Made by a program: the position numbers and the translations under genes. A DNA stretch of 64,000 nt, taken from the NCBI GenBank assembly GCA_958296015.1, contig CATQIH010000044.1:1-64000 (forward strand). The letters are read 5' to 3'. Under the pieces are notes generated by a model, which ran no database searches, was not told the DNA's origin, and worked only from the letters and a program-made list of their open reading frames with translations. Below are positions 17,361 to 26,067 of this stretch, in pieces. Positions within the stretch are counted from its first letter, which is position 1. Every line of letters begins with the position of its first letter. The DNA is from Cyclobacteriaceae bacterium. Its GTDB lineage: Bacteria; Bacteroidota; Bacteroidia; Cytophagales; Cyclobacteriaceae.

Positions 17361-17665
17361 AGTATCAGTTTTATAAAGCGAGAACAGAACAACAGATAAG
17401 GTTCAATCCCTGTGCCACGCCATAAAACTGCGCTGAGTGCCGCTACGAGGCGATAGGTTTTGCGGGTACTGTTCGCCAGCGGGCACTGCCTGTACGTATG
17501 TGAACACCGCGAGGGTGTGTTTGTCAATGTTTGTTAGCTTGCGTAAAGTTAGATAATATAACGAATCTTGGCCTGATAGATACCTTTATGTAGAAAAACA
17601 TAATGTCTGTATGCTTTATGTTCTTTTGATATCTTATATTTACAAGACAAACAATTTTAAGTGTC
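17361..17665. other. 305-bp intergenic region without a gene
   Basis: Positions about 17400-17530 are noticeably richer in GC than the surroundings and contain a long imperfect inverted repeat (listed separately); the rest is AT-rich leader of the DUF433 gene. A TTCAATCC stretch near 17402 resembles a tRNA T-loop, but no cloverleaf can be folded. No coding frame with family similarity was seen. Confidence 0.5.
17436..17487. repeat. Imperfect inverted repeat (hairpin-forming)
   Basis: The arms AGTGCCGCTACGAGGCG (17436-17452) and CGCCAGCGGGCACT (17474-17487) are complementary except for a 3-nt bulge and one unpaired base, with a 21-nt loop. It lies alone between two genes that diverge, has no T-tract, and looks like a REP-type or structured-RNA element rather than a terminator. 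Confidence 0.45.
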
Positions 17666-17905
17666 ATGAATAGGAAAAACATTATTACAATTTCACCCGA
17701 TATTCAAAGCGGCACACCTGTTTTTGCAGGTACCAGAGTTCCTGTCAAGAATTTTTTTGATTATTTAAAAGGAGGAGATACGATAGAAGAGTTTCTTCAT
17801 GACTTTCCTTCGGTTATGAGAGAACAAGTTGATCTTCTTCTTCAGATGATGGAAAATACAGTCACACTGAATTTTATTAGCCTACATGAAGAAAGTGCTG
17901 CTTGA
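17666..17905 (+). CDS. DUF433 domain protein (putative antitoxin)
   Basis: The 79-aa product carries the DUF433 signature ISPDIQSGTPVFAGTRVPVKNFFDYLKGG followed by a helical IEEFLHDFPSV segment, an HTH-like fold. DUF433 proteins are regularly encoded immediately before DUF5615 PIN-like proteins and are predicted antitoxins. Here the next gene overlaps by 20 bp (17886-17905), confirming the pair. The partner is shortened, see below. Confidence 0.88.
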   Translation: MNRKNIITISPDIQSGTPVFAGTRVPVKNFFDYLKGGDTIEEFLHDFPSVMREQVDLLLQMMENTVTLNFISLHEESAA

Positions 17906-18133
17906 CGAGAATCTGCCCCGCCCGTTGGTTAAGCACTTTTCGTCTGATTTTGAAGTTTCTACCGTTCATGATCAAGGGTGGGCTTCAAAGAAAAACGGAG
18001 AATTACTCACAGCAATGGTGAATGCATCATTTGAATACTTACTAACAGTTGACAGGAATCTGGAATACCAACATAAGTGTTAACTTGCCAGACATAAAAA
18101 ATACCTGTTCAACAACCAAAGAGTCTATCATGA
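17886..18133 (+). pseudogene. DUF5615 PIN-like protein, frameshifted/shortened
   Basis: The frame begins MKKVLLDENLPRPLVKHFSSDFEV with the PIN-like LDENLP acidic motif and the downstream LTVDRNLEYQ motif, then stops at 18083 after 65 codons. The next frame continues NISVNLPDIKN; a further one-base correction in the A6 run near 18100 would carry it to a TGA at 18131-18133, overlapping the ATG of the response regulator. Intact DUF5615 proteins are about 110 aa, so even the repaired version is short. It would be the toxin of the DUF433 pair; activity is doubtful. Confidence 0.65.
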
Positions 18134-18564
18134 GTGACATAAAACCGGTTCCTTTAGCAGCCATCATTGATGATGATAGCTGCTATGAGTTTACCCTGAA
18201 AAAAATGCTGAGTATTTTTAATATTGCCACCTCTGTTATTTCATTTCCCGATGGAAAGCAAGCTATCGATTATCTCAACATGGTTGGTGCCTATCCTGCA
18301 CAGATTCCGGATTTGATCTTCCTGGATATCAACATGCCCAAGATGGACGGCTGGGGATTTCTTGAACATTACTGCAAAATAAAACCTCAGCTTCAAAAGA
18401 TCACCAGTATCTATATGCTGAGTTCTTCTATCAGCAACGAGGATGCACAGCAGGCAAAAGCCCATGCGGAAGTGTCTGACTACCTAATCAAACCTGCCAC
18501 GAAAGGGGATTTGCAGCGGGTGTTGCAAGAGGTACAACGCACTATTACAAAAACAGCCGGGTAG
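18130..18564 (+). CDS. Single-domain response regulator (CheY-like receiver)
   Basis: The ATG at 18130 gives 144 aa (MSDIKPVPLAAIIDDDSCYE). The receiver residues are complete: the acidic pair in IIDDDS, the phospho-acceptor in LIFLDINMPKMDGWG, the Ser/Thr position in YMLSSS and the lysine in DYLIKPA. No output domain is attached. Receivers of this subgroup are common in Bacteroidota and pass phosphate between other proteins. It is convergent with the PAS-domain gene at 18584, and its ATG lies 20 bp before that gene pair's stop on the opposite side, so a functional link is plausible but not shown. Confidence 0.9.
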   Translation: MSDIKPVPLAAIIDDDSCYEFTLKKMLSIFNIATSVISFPDGKQAIDYLNMVGAYPAQIPDLIFLDINMPKMDGWGFLEHYCKIKPQLQKITSIYMLSSSISNEDAQQAKAHAEVSDYLIKPATKGDLQRVLQEVQRTITKTAG

Positions 18565-18583
18565 CACTTTTTTTGGTTATTTA

Positions 18584-20194
18584 CTACTCCAATTCTATGG
18601 TCTTTTCTACGATTTCGTGGATAATGTCATCCAGTTCCTGGCAAACTTCTTTCAGCTTGTGAACAATTTCTACATTGAATGCCGCAGAGAGGTTTTCAGT
18701 ATCGATCAAAGCCACCAGGCCCATGATTGTTGCCACAGGGCGCCTCAGTTTGTGCGACTGGATATAGGCAATTTCTTTTAATAGCTGGTTTTGTTTGGTA
18801 ATTCTTGTCTCGTTGAGCTTAATGGCTGTAATATCATGGGCCAGGCAACTCACGCCTACGATACCTGCATCCGTATTGATAGGGTTGAAGCCGATTTCTC
18901 CATACTGTACGCTTCCTTCATCGTCTGGAAACTGCTCTTCCACATGGAAGCTTTCGCCACGTAGCCCGCGCCGGTAATAAGTTTCCCATTTGTCAGCTTC
19001 CTCCTTTTCAACAGAAAGTGGGGTTACTTTGTCTCCCCTGTGTAGCAGGATGCCGGTTTGTTGTTTTACAAAATCTTTGTAGAGCTGATTGGCAGTAACC
19101 AGACGCAAATCCGTATTCACCGACCAGATCAGGTCTTTGGTGTTGTTGATCAGGGCATACAGGTTTTTTTTGGAGCGGTCTGCTGCCATCCACAGCTCTT
19201 TCTCTTTGGTCACATCCTGGAAGTAAATGGCCAGCCCATCTTGCGTAGGATAAGCGGATACTTTAAGCCACAAGCGTGTTGATGTGGAATATTCCTCATA
19301 ATTAACCCTCACGTTTTCCCTGACAGCACGATGGCTTTCTGTATAAAACTTCTGGTTAACAGCATTTGGAAAACACGCCCATACGTTTTTGCCCAGCAGG
19401 TCCTGCCGTTGCATTCTTATAATATGCTCAAATTCTTTGTTGATGTAGGTAAAATTCCAGTTTTTGTCTACTGCACAAAACCCATCTGTACAGTTTTCCA
19501 GAATCTCTGCTTTGATGTCGGCTGCGATCTTTGCTTGCTGGTTAGCTTCTTTTTCGGCAGTAATGTCTGAAGATATTCCGTTGATGATTATTGGTATTCC
19601 CTGTTCATCTTTTGTTGCCTTGAAATGGTTCAGTAGATAGCCTACACTGCCATCTTTCCGAATAACCCTGCATTCCACCACAATCTCTTCTTTGGTTTCC
19701 AATTCTTTCGTTCTTTGCCGCAGATATTTCATATCATCAGGATGTGGCATGTCTTTCAGAAAGCTCTTATGGCTATAAAACTCATCAGGTGAGTAGCCCA
19801 GTATTTTAAGGCACGCAGGGCTGATATATTCCAGCCTTGATTCTTTCACATTGATGCGCCATACCATATCGCGGATGTGAGAAAGTATGTCTTCCAGTTC
19901 ATCTTTGGTATTTGTTATGTGATTGTCCGCTGCACCATTCGGATAGTTTGATGGCAAATCAGATAGGGAATCAACATCAATATGTTTCTCTTTCGGCGTG
20001 TTGCCATATCTTCTGATCAGGTAGAAAAGGGATATCGCAGTGACAGCAACATAAATTACGCCCTTAACGGACTGATAAAACGTAAGAACATTGGGTGCCA
20101 GATTCATACTAGCCAGTAACTTATCGCCTGTAAATATCCAGGTAATTCCCAGAAAAAAATAACTACTTGAAACGTAAAAAGCCTTTTTTTTCAT
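18584..20194 (-). CDS. Membrane PAS-domain protein with DHp-like helix but no ATPase domain
   Basis: I chose the ATG at 20194 (MKKKAFYVSS), 536 aa, because it puts TM1 at the N-terminus; an earlier start adds 24 residues. Order: TM1 about 6-22, TM2 about 42-60, a linker, then three PAS/PAC modules (about 105-235, 240-355, 360-480; for example RDMVWRINVKESRLEYISPACLKILGY is the first). The C-terminus has a histidine-phosphotransfer-like helix, AYIQSHKLRRPVATIMGLVALID, and ends shortly after in HEIVEKTIELE. The HATPase domain that should follow is absent. It may be a sensor that needs a separate catalytic partner, or a non-kinase signalling protein. Confidence 0.85.
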   Translation of the reverse strand: MKKKAFYVSSSYFFLGITWIFTGDKLLASMNLAPNVLTFYQSVKGVIYVAVTAISLFYLIRRYGNTPKEKHIDVDSLSDLPSNYPNGAADNHITNTKDELEDILSHIRDMVWRINVKESRLEYISPACLKILGYSPDEFYSHKSFLKDMPHPDDMKYLRQRTKELETKEEIVVECRVIRKDGSVGYLLNHFKATKDEQGIPIIINGISSDITAEKEANQQAKIAADIKAEILENCTDGFCAVDKNWNFTYINKEFEHIIRMQRQDLLGKNVWACFPNAVNQKFYTESHRAVRENVRVNYEEYSTSTRLWLKVSAYPTQDGLAIYFQDVTKEKELWMAADRSKKNLYALINNTKDLIWSVNTDLRLVTANQLYKDFVKQQTGILLHRGDKVTPLSVEKEEADKWETYYRRGLRGESFHVEEQFPDDEGSVQYGEIGFNPINTDAGIVGVSCLAHDITAIKLNETRITKQNQLLKEIAYIQSHKLRRPVATIMGLVALIDTENLSAAFNVEIVHKLKEVCQELDDIIHEIVEKTIELE

Positions 20195-20375
20195 GCAAAA
20201 ATTATATAAATAACATAGCAAATATTTCCCCCGCAACTTATTATCAGTTGAGCCTGAAATATGCACAGCAAGCCATCATGCTATTTCATAAGTACTGCAA
20301 AGATAAACCGACAAATGGCAAACAACACCAATGATAAGATATAATAATTTGAGGCATTATCTTTCTCCTATTACA

Positions 20376-20876
20376 TCAAAGCGTTACAACTCTTAGTGTA
20401 TCTACCAGTGAAATCCCTATACTTTGCTGGGTGCTCATTAGCTTTTTTAGTACAAACCGATCATGATCTTCATGGAGTATCTGCTTTATGTTTTCAACAG
20501 TGTCTGCGAAATCTGATATCTCTGAGAGGCTCACAATCTTTTGAGTAATTTTTAGCTCTAGTACTATCTGACCGGCATACTGGTTGGCAACTATCTGAAT
20601 ACTACCAGGCTTTTGCTGCTGAAGATGCCCGTAAAGCTGCTGCACCAATATGGTGAGTATTTGCCGCACTAGCTGTTCGTTGCCAGGAAAGGCGATCATA
20701 TTTCCATATGCTTCGATAGCGATGTCACTTAGAAAATCTGCCGGAAACACTTTTCCACACACCTCATGCAGCAGCCTAGACCAGAAATTTTCTTTTACCT
20801 GATGCTTTTTAAATGCTCCATCGCCTGTAGAAGCATCCTGTTGGTTATACAGATTTATAAATCTCTCTCGTCTCAT
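20376..20876 (-). CDS. Hypothetical protein with degenerate histidine-kinase ATPase-like fold
   Basis: The 166-aa product has no close family I can name. The stretch NEQLVRQILTILVQQLYGHLQQQKPGSIQIVANQ resembles the N-box helix and following strand of GHKL ATPases (usually Q-x-L-x-N-L-xx-NA), and the end DRFVLKKLMSTQQSIGISLVDTLRVVTL resembles the final helix and strand. The N-box asparagine and the DxGxG ATP-lid motifs are missing, so ATP binding is unlikely. It lies 181 bp upstream of, and on the same strand as, the PAS protein that lacks exactly this domain. The fold assignment is inference. Confidence 0.5.
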   Translation of the reverse strand: MRRERFINLYNQQDASTGDGAFKKHQVKENFWSRLLHEVCGKVFPADFLSDIAIEAYGNMIAFPGNEQLVRQILTILVQQLYGHLQQQKPGSIQIVANQYAGQIVLELKITQKIVSLSEISDFADTVENIKQILHEDHDRFVLKKLMSTQQSIGISLVDTLRVVTL

Positions 20877-21170
20877 CAGCGGCTAAGGTTAAATATCCGG
20901 AGAAAATCAGTTCGGGGTAGTAGAGAGAATGGTATATATCAGCGTATAAAACCAGAGGACAGCTTATCTATATAGCTATCTTCGTCATCTGGTGCACGCT
21001 AGTCATCTGATGAATATAAAAAAATAATGGTTATAACACAATAAATACGATTTATCTTTTCAGAAAAGAATAAACCTTCAATACATGTATCTTTGGCAGT
21101 TTCAAAGCCCGCATTCATTGGAATACCCGCACGTTGCTCGTTGAGGATATACGAAAACACATCCTATGAA
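20877..21170. other. Gene-free stretch upstream of the GHKL-like gene
   Basis: Nearly 300 bp of AT-rich sequence with stops in all frames. It should hold the promoter of the leftward gene at 20376; no consensus box pair was convincing. Confidence 0.4.
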
Positions 21171-21200
21171 CCAAAAAGTGGGCTGTGTCCCACAGCCCAC
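21171..21200 (-). terminator. Intrinsic terminator of the GreA-like gene
   Basis: A perfect 10-bp stem, GTGGGCTGTG / CACAGCCCAC, with a 3-nt loop is followed on the minus strand by a TTTTT run (21173-21177). It lies about 60 bp past the stop of the gene at 21261. Confidence 0.82.
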
Positions 21201-21260
21201 GGTGGCAAGTAAAACAACTGATCCACACCACTTATGATTGCCTATCAACGATGACGGTTG

Positions 21261-21722
21261 CTAGGTTACAGCCTGCACCTGTAGTATTTGTTGCTGAAAA
21301 GTGATCTCAGCACCTTGTTGCAGCCCTTTGAGTGCTAACCCTATCGGAGAACCCTGGGAAATAGCAAAATACATCTTACCCTCATATAATAGCTTGCCTA
21401 CACCTACGGATATGAAGTAATTTCCCCTGTTTGTAATAACCAGGCTACCGGACTGCACGGTCTGATAGGCTTTGTCTACAATCAGTGCGTCAAGTCCCTG
21501 CCTGAGCCTGACAGCCTCAGAGAGCTGCCCTGCCAGCCTGTCTTTCTCCATCTGTAGCATCGCACGGCTGGTTTCATATTTATCACCGGCACTGCTCTTG
21601 GTTTCCTGGTTAGCCGCCTGCTGTATCTGATCCATTTCCTGCCGTAGCACCTCGATCTTCTGACGTACAATTTGTCGGCACATCTGGTAGAGATGTGTTT
21701 TGGTAGTCTCCTGGTTGCTCAT
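21261..21722 (-). CDS. GreA/GreB-like elongation factor family protein
   Basis: The ATG at 21722 (MSNQETTK) gives 153 aa; the earlier in-frame start at 21761 would sit within the glutamine synthetase terminator and is unlikely. Residues about 10-85 form a coiled-coil rich in Q, E and R. Residues 90-153 resemble the GreA C-terminal FKBP-like domain: GSLVITNRGNYFISVGVG and the diagnostic ISQGSPIGLALKGLQQGAEI. Classic GreA cleaves backtracked RNA with acidic residues at the coiled-coil tip; whether this short homologue does so is unclear. It is separated from the upstream glnA-type gene by a terminator. Confidence 0.75.
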   Translation of the reverse strand: MSNQETTKTHLYQMCRQIVRQKIEVLRQEMDQIQQAANQETKSSAGDKYETSRAMLQMEKDRLAGQLSEAVRLRQGLDALIVDKAYQTVQSGSLVITNRGNYFISVGVGKLLYEGKMYFAISQGSPIGLALKGLQQGAEITFQQQILQVQAVT

Positions 21723-21742
21723 AGAGAATCTATACGGGTGAT

Positions 21743-21770
21743 ACAAAAAAAAGAGAGCCAAAATGCTCTC
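21743..21770 (-). terminator. Intrinsic terminator of the glutamine synthetase gene
   Basis: The stem GAGAGC / GCTCTC with a 6-nt loop is followed on the minus strand by eight or more T residues (21743-21752 on the plus strand are mostly A). It lies about 30 bp past the stop of the gene at 21802. Confidence 0.88.
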
Positions 21771-21801
21771 TTTCCTATAAAAATCATTGCAGGTTATGTC
21801 T

Positions 21802-22818
21802 TCAGGTACCTTTCAGTGTTTTGATAATAACGGCAGCCACTTTGTATGGGTCTGCATTAGAAGCAGGTCTTCTGTCTTCCAGCCATCCTTTCCAGCCATT
21901 TTCTACGGTAGCAATAGGAACACGGATAGAGGCACCACGGTCGGAGATACCATAGCTGAACTGATCGATAGATTGTGTCTCATGCTTACCGGTCAGCCTC
22001 ATATGGTTATCCGCACCATAAACAGCGATGTGCTCTTTAATAACGGAAGCCGGGGCAAACTTTTGGCAGATTTCGTCATATACATCTTTTGAACCAGCTT
22101 CTCTCAGGGTGGAGTTGGAGAAGTTGGCATGCATACCAGAACCGTTCCAGTCAGTATCGCCCAGCGGTTTGCAATGCCAGTTGATCGTCAGACCGTATTT
22201 TTCGGCAGTTCTTTCCAGCAAGTAGCGGGCTACCCAGATTTCGTCGCCAGCCTGTTGTGCTCCTTTGGCAAAAATCTGAAATTCCCATTGCCCGGTCGCT
22301 ACCTCAGCATTGATACCTTCCACGTTCAGGCCAGCCTCCAGGCACAAGTCAAGATGCTCTTCTATAATTTCTCTTCCAAAGGCATTGTCTGCACCTACCC
22401 CGCAATAGTAAGGACCCTGCGGTGCGGGATACCCATTGTCCGGAAAGCCCAGGGGCCTGTTGGTTTCAGGATTCCACAGAAAGTATTCCTGCTCGAAACC
22501 AAACCAGAAGTCTTCATCCGGATCTTTGATCAAGGCACGTCCGTTGGTAGCATGAGGGGTATTGTCTGCATTCAACACCTCTGTCATCACCAGGTAAGCA
22601 TTTTTTCTGGCAGGATCAGGGTAGATTGCCACAGGTTTTAATAAACAGTCGGAGGCACCACCTTTGGCTTGCTGGGTAGAACTTCCGTCAAATGACCACA
22701 TCGGACAATCTTCAATTTTGCCACCAAAACCTTCGCCCATAATTTTGGTCTTGCTGCGTAAGCCTTGGGTAGGATGATAGCCATCGAGCCAGATGTACTC
22801 GAGTTTAACTTTTGCCAT
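21802..22818 (-). CDS. Glutamine synthetase, type II (eukaryote-like, beta-grasp)
   Basis: The 338-aa product is of GSII length, much shorter than GSI (about 470) or GSIII (about 720). It begins MAKVKLEYIWLDGYHPTQGL; the beta-grasp segment is followed by PMWSFDGSSTQQ, the GS signature. The catalytic part shows WFGFEQEYFL, the metal/ATP region GINAEVATGQWEFQ, and the glutamate-binding NWHCKPLGDTDWNGSGMHANFSN, then HMRLTGKHET and RGASIRVP. It condenses ammonium and glutamate with ATP in the cytoplasm. The gene is monocistronic with its own terminator; the porin upstream is a possible nutrient-uptake companion. Confidence 0.95.
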   Translation of the reverse strand: MAKVKLEYIWLDGYHPTQGLRSKTKIMGEGFGGKIEDCPMWSFDGSSTQQAKGGASDCLLKPVAIYPDPARKNAYLVMTEVLNADNTPHATNGRALIKDPDEDFWFGFEQEYFLWNPETNRPLGFPDNGYPAPQGPYYCGVGADNAFGREIIEEHLDLCLEAGLNVEGINAEVATGQWEFQIFAKGAQQAGDEIWVARYLLERTAEKYGLTINWHCKPLGDTDWNGSGMHANFSNSTLREAGSKDVYDEICQKFAPASVIKEHIAVYGADNHMRLTGKHETQSIDQFSYGISDRGASIRVPIATVENGWKGWLEDRRPASNADPYKVAAVIIKTLKGT

Positions 22819-23020
22819 TTGTTTGTAAATTTAAGTATAGTTTAAAATGAAATTTTATCAACCAGTACATTTTGCCAACAGATGTTCTGTAAACAAAATA
22901 AGTTGCGATTATAAAGCAAGATTTGGTAAATTCAAAAGTCAAAGGAAAAATATTATATTACGATTCATTTAATTATATAAGTTAATTTTTTATTTATATT
23001 AGATTCAACAAGCTATTTAC

Positions 23021-24091
23021 TCAAAAGGCATACACAACTGCAAGTAAGAACTGGGTGGCACTGGAAGTGGCTGCGTCGTTGCTATCAACAAATATATCTT
23101 CACTACCAGCATCAAGTCTTACCTCCGGAATGAAAGTTAATGGTCCGGAAACCAGATTGCCAGATAAGGTAAAAGAAGTGATGCCATAACCTTGCGTTAT
23201 CACTGTTCCGTCTGTTTCCCCATCTTTCAGAGAAAACTGCTCGCCTCTGAAGCCCAGTGCAAAGCTCTCGCTCAAAGCATACTGTGCATACAATGCCGCT
23301 CCGCTAAACCCTCCAAAATTGATGTTATCTTTCACAGATAGGTTAGCAGCATTCAGGCCCAGGTAAAAATCTTCTGTAATCTGGTAACCCGTGGTCAGGT
23401 CAAGCTCTGTGCCGTAGCCATAGGCTGTATTTCCTGTTAATATATTGGCATACAAGTCCCACCCCTCTACCGGCACTACATGCAGTTGGGCACCAAAGTT
23501 GGAAACTCCGTCAAAATCTGTGTAGGTGTTCCAGTCGTTGAACAAACCTACCATAAAGGAAAAGCGATCAGAAACTGCGTAATCCAGTTTGATACCGGCA
23601 TTCTGAAACGGCCCGTTAGTGAACAGGTAAGAAGTAGAATAGTTGAAATTACCTGTGGGAGAGATAACCTCATATCCTACAAAAGTACCCATATATCCAC
23701 CCGTGAGCGAAAGCTTATCAGTGAAGGCATACGAAACATACAGGTTCTGGATGTTAAAAGAACTTCCACCGGCAGCTTCATCTGGGATAGACTGCGTTTG
23801 CCCACGCGGACCAAAGGAGACTTCTCCTACAAAGCTGGCTTTACCGATGGTTTTGGCAATGCCAATGTCTATCATCCCGATAGAAAGAGAGTTTTGTTCG
23901 TTGGCAAAACTGGTTTGAATATTAGATGCTCCATCTGCATTCTGGTATCCGGATAGGTCATACTTATAGTAGGTATCCACAGAGCCGGAAATCACCAGTG
24001 GATTTTCTTCTATAATAGTTTCCTCCTGAGCAAACATAGGAGCAGAAAACAGGAGGGTAAAAACAAATAACAATACGGTAGACTTTTTCAT
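23021..24091 (-). CDS. Outer membrane beta-barrel porin
   Basis: The 356-aa product has a signal peptide (MKKSTVLLFVFTLLFSAPMFAQ) and then alternating amphipathic strands with aromatic girdles, starting LVISGSVDTYYKYDLSGYQ and ending LLAVVYAF with a terminal phenylalanine, the outer-membrane barrel signal. The pattern matches the Bacteroidota porin family (OmpL/DUF1597-like) often found near ammonium or glutamine genes. It lies about 200 bp upstream of the glutamine synthetase gene on the same strand. The substrate is not predictable from sequence. Confidence 0.85.
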   Translation of the reverse strand: MKKSTVLLFVFTLLFSAPMFAQEETIIEENPLVISGSVDTYYKYDLSGYQNADGASNIQTSFANEQNSLSIGMIDIGIAKTIGKASFVGEVSFGPRGQTQSIPDEAAGGSSFNIQNLYVSYAFTDKLSLTGGYMGTFVGYEVISPTGNFNYSTSYLFTNGPFQNAGIKLDYAVSDRFSFMVGLFNDWNTYTDFDGVSNFGAQLHVVPVEGWDLYANILTGNTAYGYGTELDLTTGYQITEDFYLGLNAANLSVKDNINFGGFSGAALYAQYALSESFALGFRGEQFSLKDGETDGTVITQGYGITSFTLSGNLVSGPLTFIPEVRLDAGSEDIFVDSNDAATSSATQFLLAVVYAF

Positions 24092-25129
24092 GTAAGATGG
24101 TTAGTTTGGTTAGTGAAAGATGAATATGTTCGTTAATTATAAAGCTGATGCTATTTATAAAAAGGCAGATGCCACCAGTGGCCAAAATGCCAGACTGCTC
24201 TTTGCTGCATTGTTGCTGCTGTTCTTCTACAACTTCTACCCCCGACTTTTACTGTTAAGAACATCACAATGCTGGCAGAATAAGATTCTACATAAGCTGC
24301 CTTCTATCATGGTAAAATATTGTACATCCGGTGTCAATAAGATATATACATCGATCAACCAGGGGTTTGTTAGAATTTTATAATTTGCCCGAAATAAGTA
24401 GTGAAATAGTTAGAAAGCAATGTTTTTGACATATTTTTCTTTTAAAAAAATGGTAAAAGCGGTCACTTTATTAACTATTCTGTGCAGTGAAGACACACAA
24501 AAACTACATATTTCTTAAAATTATAGGCGATTATATGAAAATACCACAACTAGTAATAGCTTCTGTGGTGAGGATATTGCTAGTATCGTATTTTTAAATG
24601 GGCGAGTAATAATTTGAAAAATATATCGTATCACCCACCTCTATGAGGGAGCTTTGATGTAAAAGATACAGGGGAGATACAAAACATTTTTCAGTCGAGC
24701 CAGTTATGATAGCTCAATAAAATGCTAAGTGTGTAAGCTCAGGATGGCTTTAAACGCAATTGATAAGTGTTTTTAATGCAAAAACCCTAGCTTATTCCGT
24801 AATATTTAGCACTCACACAAAATTTAATGAACTTTTGCCTGTTATTACTTTGTATATAAATAAGCAATGAGGGCAGATTTTGAAAAAGATGAGGTTTTTA
24901 CGTTTTGGTTGAATGTTTTTGAATAATTCACAGCTTTCACAAAACCATTTGCAACGTATCTTAGTGAAAAATTAAAATCATATAAAATAATTGTTCTATT
25001 TTTCAAAATTAATTTTTAATTTTGCAGACTCGCTGCTGCTGTATCTGTAAGGCAATGCCATGTAAGTATTCGTGAGAAATGTCTGTTCGACCAAGTGATT
25101 TACTGAAAAATTAATAAATATATTCCAGA
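24092..25129. other. 1-kb gene-free region upstream of rpoD
   Basis: AT-rich sequence between divergent porin and rpoD genes. An 87-codon frame at 24120-24383 exists but has no family resemblance and an odd composition, so I do not call it. The right half should hold the rpoD promoter and a leader; a candidate -7 element is listed. No tRNA or classical riboswitch fold was recognised. Confidence 0.5.
25017..25024 (+). promoter_or_regulatory. Candidate -7 element of the rpoD promoter
   Basis: TAATTTTG matches TAnnTTTG. The closest TTG-type -33 element (ATTG at 24990) is 23 bp away, longer than the usual spacing of about 19-20, so the assignment is weak. The transcript would have a leader of about 100 nt. 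Confidence 0.3.
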
Positions 25130-25996
25130 ATGAGGCAACTGAAGATAACAAATTCCATCACAAATCGTGATAGCGCCACTTTAGAAAAGTATTTTAATGA
25201 AGTATCTAAAGTAGATCTTCTTACAGCTGATGAAGAAGTACATCTTGCTAAGAGGATCAAACAAGGCGATGATTTAGCGTTGGAAAAGTTAGTGAAAGCA
25301 AATTTGAGGTTCGTTGTATCGGTGGCTAAGCAGTACCAGCATAGCAAAGTTCCTCTGAACGACCTAATCAATGAAGGCAATTTGGGTTTGATCAAGGCAG
25401 CTAAGATGTTTGATGAAACTAAAGGTTTTAAATTTATCTCTTATGCCGTATGGTGGATTCGCCAGTCTATCATGCAGGCACTGGATAGCCATTCCAGAAT
25501 GGTGAGGATACCCAGCAACCGTATCAACTCATTGTCTAAAATCTATCGCGCCGAGTCTACGATGGAACAACAGTTTGAGCGTCAGCCTACAGAAGAAGAA
25601 TTGGCTGATTTTCTGGGAGTTGATACGTCAGAGATCAAAAATACCAATGCAGCCCACTTCAAACAGTCTTCACTGGATGCTCCTTTTGCTGAAGGTGAGT
25701 CAGGCTCTTTGCTGGATGTACTGGATAACCCTGATGCTTCCTCTGCTGATAGCGAACTGATCACCCATGATTCGTTGCTTACCGAACTTGAGCGTCTGCT
25801 GTCCTTTCTGACAGAAAGAGAGCGCGAAATCATCAAAATGCACTTTGGTATTGGCTGCGAATACAGCCAGTCGCTGGAAGACATTGCCGATACCTTGGGG
25901 TTAACCCGCGAAAGGATCAGGCAGATTAAAGAAACGGCTCTGAAAAAACTTCGTTCCAGGGCAGGACTTAAATTGCTTCAACCTTACCTAGATTGA
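25130..25996 (+). CDS. rpoD: RNA polymerase primary sigma factor RpoD/SigA
   Basis: The 288-aa product is the short Bacteroidota-type housekeeping sigma factor, lacking the long region 1.1 and non-conserved insert of proteobacterial RpoD. Region 1.2 is DSATLEKYFNEVSKVDLLTADEE, region 2 contains NLRFVVSVAKQYQ and FISYAVWWIRQSIMQAL, region 3 is SRMVRIPSNRINSLSK, and region 4 ends with the -33-binding helix LEDIADTLGLTRERIRQIKETALKKLR. It directs most transcription, recognising the TTTG/TAnnTTTG promoter class. It is monocistronic, with a strong terminator 40 bp downstream. Confidence 0.96.
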   Translation: MRQLKITNSITNRDSATLEKYFNEVSKVDLLTADEEVHLAKRIKQGDDLALEKLVKANLRFVVSVAKQYQHSKVPLNDLINEGNLGLIKAAKMFDETKGFKFISYAVWWIRQSIMQALDSHSRMVRIPSNRINSLSKIYRAESTMEQQFERQPTEEELADFLGVDTSEIKNTNAAHFKQSSLDAPFAEGESGSLLDVLDNPDASSADSELITHDSLLTELERLLSFLTEREREIIKMHFGIGCEYSQSLEDIADTLGLTRERIRQIKETALKKLRSRAGLKLLQPYLD

Positions 25997-26033
25997 GGTT
26001 GAGCGTTTAAGGAAGGTTATTGATATTGATGAA

Positions 26034-26067
26034 GCCTGTATATTTTATAAGATATACAGGCTTTTTT
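26034..26067 (+). terminator. Intrinsic terminator of rpoD
   Basis: The 10-bp stem GCCTGTATAT / ATATACAGGC with an 8-nt loop is followed by six T residues. Confidence 0.9.

Noticed and set aside
17395-17430. A tRNA-like TTCAATCC T-loop followed by CCA
   Set aside because: The flanking bases do not form a T-stem, and no acceptor, D or anticodon stems can be drawn upstream, where the FtsX coding start lies.
24120-24383. An 87-codon open frame between the porin and rpoD
   Set aside because: Hydrophobic stretch but no family pattern, unusual composition and no ribosome-binding context; I treat it as chance.
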